Assembly: GCA_019802505.1 (NCBI GenBank)
Contig: JAFMOC010000007.1
Span: 8,013,501-8,077,500, forward strand
Reading direction: 5' to 3'
DNA from: Corydoras sp. C115
Lineage: Eukaryota; Chordata; Actinopteri; Siluriformes; Callichthyidae
Length of the DNA stretch: 64,000 nucleotides
Under the pieces are notes generated by a model. It saw nothing but the letters and a program-made list of their open reading frames with translations. It was not told the DNA's origin and searched no databases. Position numbers and translations under genes: made by a program. Below, one piece after another: positions 24,453 to 34,704 of this stretch. Positions within the stretch are counted from its first letter, which is position 1; every line of letters starts with the position of its first letter.

Positions 24453-25755
24453 TCAATCATCTGAAATGGAGAGCCTGCTGAAGATGGGAAGGCGCCTGCC
24501 GGCCTCTAAACTGGGCGATTCGGAGCCGCTGAGGCTGCCGGAGGAACTGAGGGAGCCGCTCGCGTGGCTCTCGCGGTCGGACATGGAATCGTAGGAGCTG
24601 GACGGCGAGTCGAACACGGGGGACTCGGACAAACGCTGCAGTGCCTGCAACGCACCCAGGCTGTATGGTGGTGAAGAGGGGGGCATGGAGGGCTGGAAGT
24701 TGCTGTAGTAGGTCGTGTTGGAGTGGAAAGCCGAGTGGGCTTGACCTGTGAGAGGGGCAAGGAGGGCCTTCAGATCCTGCGCGGCGTTGAATGTGGAAAA
24801 CGCGCCGTTCACACCCGGGGAAAGCACGTCCTCGTAAAAAGCGCCGCCAAGGGACGAGCTGGAGGAGGAAGGCGGCGGCGTGCGGGACATGGGGCTCTCG
24901 GTAAGATTGGATTCAAGTCCGTGGGGAGTGGAGAAGCCGGAAAAGCTCAGGCTGTGGTGAAGTTTGGGTCGGTCGCGGAAAGCGGATTGTGGCTGCACCG
25001 GTTTGACGTCGTTGGCGAGAAGTGGCGCGGGTCGGCGCTCGTCGGCGTTGTGGATGAAATGGCAGCGCGGTCCGTACGGACAGAAGCCGATGGTGTGAAA
25101 GGTGCGGCACGGCTCCGTCTTGTACTTGGGGTGGCGCGAAAGGCTGCGCAGCTCGTGGAAGCCGTGAGCGAACTGGCACTTTTCGCCATACTTGCAGGAG
25201 CCGTTTTCCTCGAACGGCCTGCACAGCTCGGTCTTGTAGCGGGTCGAGTTGATCTGCGAGCCGGATTTTTGCTGCTGCTGCTGTAGAGCCTGGAGCTGCT
25301 GGCTGCGTTCGCCTGTCTCGCTGTAAGCGCGCTCGCGAAACTTGTTCTCCTTGTTCATGATGGCAGTGCTGCTGTTGGAGTTTTCCTTCATGTTGCTGTA
25401 GCACGTGGTGGAAAACTTGTTGCCGTTGTTGCCCGGACAGTCGGCGCTGCTGGCCGAGTTGCGGCGGTAAAACGTCGGCGGGAACGAGCATTTGGCAGAG
25501 ATGGCGGATGCAGACACCGGCGCTCCCACCGCCTTCTTGTCCAGCACGTTGGTCAGGTGGATCGCGTTCATGTTTAGGCTCTTGTCCTGTAAGAAAACAA
25601 AACATTTAGTGCTTTTTAAAACTGTGCACATGCACATTTATTTGCTACTCCGAAAACGCGCCACTTTCCAAACCGGCGTGTAGTTTTAAAAAAGCGAACG
25701 GTACCTTATAGAGCATTTCGATGTCGTAGAAAGCAGACAGAATAGTCGCAGACAT
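24453..25755 (-). CDS. zfp36l2: ZFP36L2-like CCCH zinc-finger mRNA decay protein (complete, 2 exons)
   Basis: Coding exons are 25755-25705 (17 codons, MSATILSAFYDIEMLYK) and 25586-24453, joined in phase 0 across a 118-nt GT-AG intron; the protein is 394 residues. Two tandem C-X8-C-X5-C-X3-H fingers are seen: C139, C148, C154, H158 and C177, C186, C192, H196, each led by a YKTE motif (RYKTELC, then KYKTEPC). RRNSAS (about 58-63) and ERAYSETGE (about 102-110) match the phospho-serine/14-3-3 sites known in the family. A short polyQ follows at about 119-123. The C terminus, FSRLSISDD, is the family's conserved CNOT1-binding tail. Family members bind UUAUUUAUU elements in mRNA 3'UTRs and recruit the CCR4-NOT deadenylase, mainly in the cytoplasm. 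The SAFYD first exon and the LDKKAVG motif fit ZFP36L2 better than ZFP36L1, and thada upstream agrees. The ATG has G at -3. The finger-2 proline is odd (see findings). Confidence 0.96.
25587..25704 (-). other. zfp36l2 intron
   Basis: This 118-nt intron has donor GTACCG and acceptor TTTTCTTACAG on the minus strand. An intron at this position is typical of the TIS11 genes, although here it is much shorter than in mammals. Confidence 0.9.
25705..25755 (-). CDS. zfp36l2: zfp36l2 coding exon 1
   Basis: This exon of 51 coding nt ends in AAG followed by the donor GTACCG. It encodes 17 residues, close to the short first exon of vertebrate ZFP36L2 (MS-T-LLSAFYD pattern). The split after about 17 codons is the usual gene structure of the TIS11 family. 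It is too short to stand out as an open frame, but the splice sites and the conserved N-terminal motif decide it. The N-terminal motif is a known conserved, NOT-interacting segment in this family. Confidence 0.93.
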
Positions 25756-26230
25756 TTCGCTTTCGAAACTTTGCAGGCGCAGTTGATCTTTCATTGGAGG
25801 ACCTACTGAGGATCTCGGAGTGCAAATAAAGACAGTAAACTCGCCACGACCGGATCGTGGGGGGAAATGTTTAAGGAGAGGAACACTAATCCAGACGCAG
25901 CGTGGAGGGCAAAGGCGCTAAAACCTCTGGCTTATTCTCTTATTGCGACTCGTCTCTCTCTCCGTGCCGTGGCGAGTGAGAGTAGAACAGCAGAGCCGCC
26001 GACTTCCAGCAACATTTAACGATTCAGAGCCGCGCGAGAGGAGGGGCTGCCGCGGGAGTCAACGCTGGGGCCAACTTTGTTAAAACGTCACGACTTCCGT
26101 CTCCGCAGATCGTTCAGCGGCGCTGATTGGTGCCGCCAGAGACTCCACCCGCCGCTGCTTTGGTTTACTGGAGAAGCGCTTTTGTGGAAACATGATTAGA
26201 GAAACTCCGGCGCGCTTGCGGTAGAGCACA

Positions 26231-27560
26231 TGCTTTCCAAACAATGCACTTTATTCATCACACACAGAGGAACTCCGTCCAAAACTCCAAACTCACAAAT
26301 GTCAGTCATGCCACTTAGTACTTGCCGAGAAAACAGAAGAAGGTGGACTTTGAGAAGTGTTTTACCGTGTAGTTAGTGGAATAACACTGATTCGCGCAGT
26401 TGTGGGTGGGTGATGTGATATTTTTAATCAAGTAGTGAACTGCGAGCACTACGAGGGGTTAAGAAAGACAGGGGAAATTGTCACTGCTGCTATTTCTGTT
26501 GTACATTATGTCCTTGCCTGCTGAAGGCTGGATAATAATTTACTTACCCTGACAGTGATAAAGCACATGGTAGCCCAACCTATTGGAATCCATTATTCAC
26601 AGTGACCTACTTTTTTTTTTTTTTTTTTTTTTATCTCGTCGCAATCCTCTGATCTGCAGTAATTCAACAGGTTCAAACTTTTCAGTTATCAGTTATGCAA
26701 CTACTTCAAGTAATTATTGAATATGGATTTTAAAAAAATTGCCACTATAAAAGTCTTGTTTGTAACAGTTCAGCAGCATGTGGTGTAATGCAGTTATAAG
26801 TCTGTACAACGAACCGATACTGCCCTCTAAGGGTACAAACGTTTCCATGCAAAGTATCCTGACATCGAAAGCGCAGCACGATGTTAAGAGGCTGACCGCG
26901 TTTCCCTTTTGCTTCTACTGAAGGATGAATGAATCGGACGTATAGGAGACGATTTCCAAAGATATTTTTCTTAAAAATCGAATTGGGCATAGTATAGTGT
27001 AATGTACTTTAGGGGTTGCTGGAAAGTTTGGAATTTATCTGCCATTTATTCCACCTTCCTAACCAATGCTGTGTGCCAGTGTATGTGTGATATTATTTTG
27101 GACCATACCCAAATCTTACATCACTATACAGTAGAAAAGAACACTTACTAATGCTGCCCCGAGGGCAGTCCAGCTGTCTGCACACATGCTGGTCACCGGT
27201 CTGCTGTTCTGTGCCAATTGTGTAACAACCCACACAGAAGGGGCATATTGAAGCATTTGTTTTTCCTGGGAACCTTGTTAAAGGGTGGAGAAAGAGAGAG
27301 AGAGAGAGAGAGCGAGAGAGAAGACATAACAGCAAACTGCCCAACAGTAAATCCTCACAAATGTGTGGACATTGGACAAGTTCTGATTTGTGCAGCACGG
27401 CTGCTGAAATGTTCTCATTCGTTTACTGTGACAAAGCAAGTAAATGTGTTTTCCCTTGAAAAAAAAAAAGACAGAGGGTAATTTTTTGACACATGCATAC
27501 TCATTCACTACTCTCAGAACATGTCAAACCTTGAGCAAACGAGTAAAATAAAGCTAGGTT
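26231..27560. other. Intergenic interval between zfp36l2 and thada
   Basis: Mostly unique AT-rich sequence with no supportable gene. It holds a T run (about 26610-26632) and a short (GA)n tract (27291-27322). Distal promoter elements of zfp36l2 would be expected here, but none is recognisable. Confidence 0.5.
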
Positions 27561-27566
27561 TTTATT
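27561..27566 (-). terminator. Candidate poly(A) signal, thada
   Basis: AATAAA on the minus strand, about 405 nt after the stop codon, with T-rich sequence downstream. Confidence 0.4.
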
Positions 27567-27971
27567 CAGATGAAAAACAGTTTGTGGTCTGTTGCATGTT
27601 TGCATATAATTCTAGTTTTTAAACACAAACAGCACATGTTGGAAAGCAAAATAATATGCTAAAACAATGTTTACAGTCCTGAGCTGGGCTGGTCTTTAAA
27701 GAAAAAAAAATCTTCAGAGCCAGGGAAGAAATTATTGAATAATCATAATATTTATAAACAGTCAAGAGGTAAACAGATTTCTCTGACATCAGTTGCTTTT
27801 GGCCCAAACGTTAACCTTGAAATGCAGACCCAGGCTAAAACCTCAGGGTAGTCCAAAGTTTGAAAGTTTTCTTTTGATTCCTACTGAATAGAAGGGAGGT
27901 GGTGACTGCTATTAAGAGAAACTACTTTAAAATGAATGAAAGTAACTCATCACACACACACACACAGCTTC
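27561..27971 (-). other. thada: thada 3'UTR (inferred)
   Basis: Sequence after the thada stop, up to a candidate poly(A) signal (AATAAA on the minus strand, 27561-27566). No repeat is recognised except a short (CA)n beside the stop (27950-27966). Confidence 0.45.
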
Positions 27972-28283
27972 TCAGATGCAATTGTTTTTAAGCATTCCCA
28001 GGATTTTCTGAGCAAGCATGGCCCGTTCCATCAGCACAGTTAGCTTTGCATGCTCAATGCTGGCAGAGAATTGAGGCAGAGAAGGCAAGGAGCTCAGTGC
28101 TTGCTGGGCTAAGCTGGCTTTGTTATTTGCTATGGCAAACAATCGATCCAGCTCTTCCGGACATGGTACAGGTGTGTATGGCAGTGCGGAAAGGGAACAC
28201 AGGTGTCTGTGTAATAATTGTGCCCAGTGTAAAGGCTCAGCCCACAGGTTCAAATCTCCTTTCTCAAAGAGGAATTCTTCATC
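27972..28283 (-). CDS. thada: thada last coding exon
   Basis: Acceptor TTTTAAACAG opens at DEEFLFEKGDLNLWAEPLHW and the frame runs 103 residues to a TGA. The motif before and including WAEP is the best-remembered THADA C-terminal signature. It is followed by an alanine/leucine-rich helical tail ending ILGMLKNNCI. Confidence 0.9.
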   Translation of the reverse strand, partial: DEEFLFEKGDLNLWAEPLHWAQLLHRHLCSLSALPYTPVPCPEELDRLFAIANNKASLAQQALSSLPSLPQFSASIEHAKLTVLMERAMLAQKILGMLKNNCI

Positions 28284-31200
28284 CTGTTTAAAACGGAAAA
28301 CAGCAGTCAGTGTTGGCACACTTTGAAGATTTAAGCACAATTTAAATACATCACTATCCACAAAAACTGTTAATTGATTTTTCTTCTGGCCACCACAATC
28401 TGTCCTGGATCTTCAGATCAAAGAGACAAATTCTTGGGTCACATTCTTTATTCAGATTACAATGAACACCATGTGGCACAGTAGTTGGCACTCTTTCCTC
28501 ACAATGAGATGGTTCTAAGCAGGGGGCACAAGGTCAGTCCTGTGTGAAGGTCATACTGTGTTTCTCTGTCTGACATTTTCCTACAATTCGTAAAGAACAC
28601 TCTCTACTGTTGTGTAATTCAACATATACAGTTCATATTTTTTGTTTGTTTTTTTTTCAGTGCAAAATGTGGTAAATAATAGTCAACTTTGCATTAAAAT
28701 GTGTAGACCACTACACATCTAGCTGCCAAGCAAATGCTGCCAAGCAAAACAGGAAAGGCTTCACACCTCATAAAATCATTCTTCAATTTCAATGAAGAGT
28801 GGTGCACTATTGATAAGTAGATAGAGGATGCCATTTATGAGAGAACCAATTATATCTTTACCAAATTATGTGAATTAAATTATACACTTGTAACTTTGAT
28901 GAAGCCATTCTCCCAGTAAAATATGGTGGTGGCAACATCATGCTGTGGGAATATTTTTAATTGCTGATGATCACTGCTGTACACTGAAACAACCAATGTA
29001 ATATTATGGAACTAAAGCACATTTTAAGATACAGAATTGACACATCCCAGTGGCTAGAGACATCTTGAACATTAAGCTAATAGAGAAAAAGATGTTTGCA
29101 GATATAAGTGCACCAGTAGTGTCTTCACAAAGTCCTGACATAGCAGATATTTTGCAAGTTCTAAGTGGTAAGCAATTTGTGTGAATTAAATAGAAAAAAT
29201 AAATGTGGAGGGAAAATATCCTTAAAGAATCCTGCAAGTTGAATCTTTATTATAAAATTTTTATTCCCCAATCGTGAGGAAAAACATCTGGAATAAGTTT
29301 TGAATTATTTTAAGAACTTTTTCCCTAGTTTTTCCTGTATATTCCTTCCATTTTACATGGAATTGAAAGTCTAACCAGCTCATTGATGTGTGATGGAATG
29401 GTCTGGTCGCCACATACCTTTGACAGTGTAGTGTATAAAGACATTACATCATCACAATAAACAATTAGTTACCAGATCAAGTGTTTTCTTGTTGTCCACT
29501 TCTGCCTGGTCATCGTTCAACAGCCACTCAGTCAGTGTTATTATACCAATGGCCACCTGTCCCCACACCTGTAACAGCTGGCATAAAACTCCCATTCCCA
29601 TCTGCACAGCAACTGGAGAAGAAACACTTCCTGTGGCAGATCCTAAAAGAACAAGACAGAGGGCTTTTAAGAGTGAGGACAAGAGACAAATTTGGAACAA
29701 TCTGTGAACATTGCTGTAGATTTATTTTTTCACGATTCAAGACATTGGTTTTAAATTGCAGCCAGTCTGTATTTCATTATACACCAGAGCAGGAAAAAGC
29801 CCCTTATCACTCTCCTCTTGTGTAACAAGATATATTTAAACAATCCTGAATGCAGATCTGTGCATTTATAATTATTAGCCCTGTCACTGGTTTGTGCTGG
29901 TTATAAGCCTGAGATTTGTGAAGGAATACATTTTGCCAAAAGTGTGTCCCCCTGGCTTCCAATGTGAAAGATGGTTCTACCTTTATGCCAAAACTTAAGA
30001 AAATCATGCAAATATACCAACAAAATGAAAATGTTTTGAGCAATTGAGCCTAAAATTAAGATATTTAACAAAATAGCAACAATTTATTGGTCTAATGACA
30101 ATTATTCAGTCACAATCAATCAGGAGCCAATTAAGGGAACATTAATTTATCATCAAAACTTGTGCTGGTAATTTTTGTTTATTTCCACAGTGTGTTCCCA
30201 TCACAACAGACCAAGGAATTTATTCAGGAAAGCAAAAATAACCTTACACAGATTCACAACAAACCAAAAACAAAACAAAAAAACAAAAGATAATGTTGAG
30301 GTCTGCCACCAACCAGCATGCCTGTTAGGATGATTGGTTCCAGGAAGGCAGATAGACACACACACACACACGATAGGGGAAGTGAGAAAAGTGAGAAGTT
30401 TGTGTACACAGCAATACTGCAGATCTAGAGCAACGGTCAGTCCCCTGTCAAGCCTTGACTTTAAATGACCCCACTTGTTCATGCTTCAAAGCCCTCTTTG
30501 TAGCAACCTGAGAGTGAGTCACAGCAAGTCTGTTTTGATTTCTGGCTTCTCTTTACCAGTCCCCCCTCTGCGGCAAACATCCACATTACTACCACAGTAG
30601 ACAGACTCAGGGATCTGCCATTCAAAAGCCAGCCTAGTTAGAGGAGGACATTTTGATAGCTTAACAGCCGTGACGCCCTCCCCTATAAGCATGCTGAGAA
30701 AGTTCTGCGCCTTTCCAAATATAAGCAGGCGGTTTTGAAGGGGCAGTGAGGGAGTGCAGAAAGCTTTCAATTGTACACTAGTCATGTTGGTTTAAAAATG
30801 GAAAACAGGAGTGACATGGGCAGGCCAGTCCATCTCTAGCCCAGCTGGTCTCTAGTGTTATTCTGCTCGGGGGGAGTTAGTGGTGGCGGGAAGTCTGGGC
30901 CTATATGTCTGGAAATGATCCAGACCTGAACACCACAGCAGGTATTAAAGTCACAACAGGAAACTTGAACAGCTTTCCATTTCGACCCTTTTCTGTGGTT
31001 TCACACTTCAGTAATGTAATTTCCCATCTGTCTTTAGCTTATATAACTCCCTTGCTCTCATGGTTCTTGCTTTTTTTCTTTTTAAATCTTTATGTTTATA
31101 TATGTACCAAGGTGTCAGCCTGTCTGGATGAATGTCAAGTTTGAGCTACCGCTGTTGTGTGGACTCAACCAAAAGTCAAACTTGATTTGCAAGTAAAGCC

Positions 31201-34200
31201 AAACAAAACAAAACAAACAAAAAAAAAAAAACACAGAATGGACATTCCACTCTAATCTTTGTAAAAGTCTGACAACACAAATAGCAATGGTGTATCACTT
31301 AGTAAATGTCTTTTAGCAGGAAAATTCTTGTTTTGCGTGTTATTTTATAAGAGATAATAAACAAAAGTAACACAGTTTATTAAAAGGCATGCGATGTAGG
31401 TAATGGCTATTTTGATAAGAGTTGGTGGAAAGAGGATTAACGTCTAATGTTTCATTCTTCATTACTGTGAGAAACGGAATAGTGTAACATAGCATCTGTG
31501 AAGAAAGTTGTTTAGTGAAAGTTTAGATGTTAAACGTACAGCCGAGCTGAGATTCCACTAGAAATCTTAATTCCCATAATCATAGGGAGTTAGAAGACTG
31601 GAACTAATTAAAAAAAAATTGCGTAACAAGAGAGGGGCTTTGGTGTGTGGAAAGTCCAGGATGCAGCTGGCTGAGTGTCGGGTGTCTGCTCTTGGAAAGG
31701 AGGGGAAAGAAAGGAGGGAGTGTTTGTCCATCGAAGCCCTGAAATAAGACCCATGGAGTGTGTCAAGTTTGTTCTGTGTTTGTATGTGTATCTGAGGTCA
31801 CACAAACATGCCTACCCACTCAAGCCAGTACAAAATGAGGAAGTGATGCAACAAAACTGACCTCTGGCCTTTTAAATATCCATTAATGACTACACTTTTG
31901 AAAGTAGAAATCATATACTCTTGTGCATCAGGAAATCAGTAATGAAGTTGAGAAATATATATAATACAAAAATATATATAATACAAAAATTTCTTTTTTT
32001 TTTTAAAGGAGTGGAGCGCAAAGCTAAAAGAAGGAAGCGTCAGTGTGAACAGGGTGAGGAAAACACCACATCACAGTTTACAGCTTTAACTTCCTTTAGA
32101 TCTGTGGGAACAGAAAATAAGAACTGAACAAAAATATACATTTTTTGAAAACAGAAAAAATGTTTGTAATAAGGCAAACATCTATGTATAATACTGGGTT
32201 ATTACTGTTTTAAGATTTCACCAATTTCATTATGTTTACATATGTCTTCAAAAAAGAGTAAGTGTATGAGCATATCAAAAGAATGCTGCAGTTTAAAACT
32301 TGCCTTCCAAAATTTCAATAGTTCCATTCCAATAAATTATAATGCCCCATAACAGCCTCTATGATGGCATACAAGAAATAGTACTCCAGACAGCTTTACG
32401 CAGCCTCTGACACACTAATGCAAAACCTCATACCTTTGTTAAAGTTTACACCTTCACCTGCCTAGAAAGAGTATCACCCATGTGTCCTCATGTTAAAAGG
32501 CCATGCTCATGGTCACACTGCTGCAGGAGCAGTCCAACAGCTTTAAGGAAACCAACTTCCCAAAGATAAAAGGAACCAAATGACCATGAACATTTGGCAA
32601 CATCCTGGACATGAATTTAGAGCAAACAAATGCATAGTAAATTACCTGATCTAAGAGTTTTTTGTATTGCAATTATAAACAGACTTAAGCAGGGTTTAAA
32701 ATAGCACAGGTATTAAGACACTGGCTGACTTCATTCATATGACAGATAATTTATCATATTTCCAATAAATAAAATGCTAAACTGAAATTTGACGATAATA
32801 TGCATTAATGAAATACACATTTACACATAAAAAAAGCAAATAACTATTGGTTGAATTATGAAGTGTAACGATGGTATGGGTTCATATATGGGTTCATATT
32901 CACTGCTCTGGGCACGTGTGCTCACTTTATCAGTGTGTGTTTCACTGCACGGATGGGTTAAATGTGGAGGACATTTCTCTGTGTGTACGCACAGTAGGCA
33001 AAATAAATCACTTTATATAAACAAACAATGCACGAACAGCACTCTGTAATCAGAACAAAGGGTTCATTCCTGCTACCTATTCATCTTTGAAATTGCCGCC
33101 GATGCATACTGTAGCCACAACAGGCATTAATTATATTTATTATCAAAGTGACCATCATCATAAATATAGTAGTTCATAACTCTAGCTCAACAACCAACAC
33201 AGTCAAGAGAGGTATCCTTACAATTAGGAGGCTCAATTATTATAAACATGAATATTAACTTTAAATAGAAATAATAGAAATTTATTTTTGTCAAGAAAAT
33301 CTCTTGACAAAACCTATACAACTATATAACCATAAAATGCAATACAAGGCTTGATTGCAATACTTTTCTAGTCCTTAATTTGATGTATAATTTATTTAGG
33401 TCATATGGAATTTACATCCTTAATTTGATTTTACCAGATATCAATAGCTACATATTGAAATATGTACAAAGTGACAGCATGCATGCATTCTTTTTTTTGA
33501 GAAAAGGAAGAGCTAAACTATTGCCTCAATGTTAAATACACTTATGGGTTCTCAGGCAGAACCCAATATTACTTAACAGAGGTGCAAAACCGCTTATGCT
33601 TTAAATACTAATGATGCTTTTAGACACCATGCTTACTGAATTTGTTTCTTTTAAGACCTGGTGGTTTAATTGTAACTTTGCTGATCAGATCAGAATGGAC
33701 AACTTTAAGTATATGCATTGAATCATATCTCAAATGACAACTTGTGTTTGGAACCCTCACATTTTCACTGTATATGCAAATAAACATGAACTTTTCAAGA
33801 GAGTGCAACCTGTTTCGAGAGAACAAAAGCTTGTTGATTTTTCCTTGTGGAAGAATTACACTAATAAATACAGTTTCGAACCTGCACATATCTAAAAATG
33901 TAATAAATGTAAAAAAATTTAGTATGATTAGTAGTCAGGGCGGCACAGTGGCTAAGTGGTTAGCACGTTCGCCTCTCAGCACTAGGGATTCCCGCTTCGA
34001 TTCCCCATCTGGGTGGAGTTTCCTTGTTCTCCCTGTGTCCGCGTGGGTTTCCTCCGGGTTTCTCCGGTTTCCTCCCACAGTCCAAAAACATGGATCAAGT
34101 CAATTGAGTTCTCCAAATTGCCCCATATAGAGTGTGTTTGTGAGAGTGAGTGTGTGCCCAGCGATAGATTGGCACCTGGGATTGATCCTGGGTCTATCTG

Positions 34201-34673
34201 CCCAGCGCCCGAAACGTCCCCCCCCCCCCCCCCCCCCCCCCGCGACCCTAATATATGATAAAGCGGAAGAAAATGGATGGATGGATGGATGATTAGTAGC
34301 CTAAATTCTTTAAATAAAACACAGTTAACAATATAAGTAATGTTATAAAATACAGATGCTTAATTAAATTGAATTTAATAAGTCATTTAATAAGAATGTG
34401 AGTTTGGATTATACATGTAAAACTATGTTTATGATAAATGTTCTTTAGTATGTTTTTAAAGTGCATTCTGGGTCTGTCTGTCTGTGTGCGTGTCTCTCTC
34501 CCCCTCGCCGTGTGCGTGGCGCTCTCTCTTCCCCTCGCCTTGTGTGTGGCGCTCTCCCTCTCTCGCGTGCGTTCGTGTCTCTCTCTCTCTCTGTGTGTGT
34601 GTGTGTTCGTGTCTGTCTCTCTCTCTCTCTCTCTGTGTGTGTTCGTGTCTGTCTCCCTCTCTCTCTGTGTTCG

Positions 34674-34704
<31 letters not shown>

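Larger units (their letters stand above)
24480..26230 (-). promoter_or_regulatory. CpG-rich island covering zfp36l2 coding region and promoter
   Basis: GC and CpG content are far above the surrounding AT-rich DNA from the end of the coding region through about 470 bp upstream of the start codon. The 5' part (25756-26230) should hold the 5'UTR and core promoter. On the minus strand there is a CCAAT motif at 26126-26130 and a CRE-like TGACGT at 26085-26090. I see no clear TATA box. The transcription start cannot be placed from sequence. Confidence 0.6.

Noticed and set aside
24723..25286. Open frame of 187 codons on the plus strand across zfp36l2
   Set aside because: It is the antisense shadow of the GC-rich zfp36l2 exon 2; its composition follows that exon and no domain is visible.
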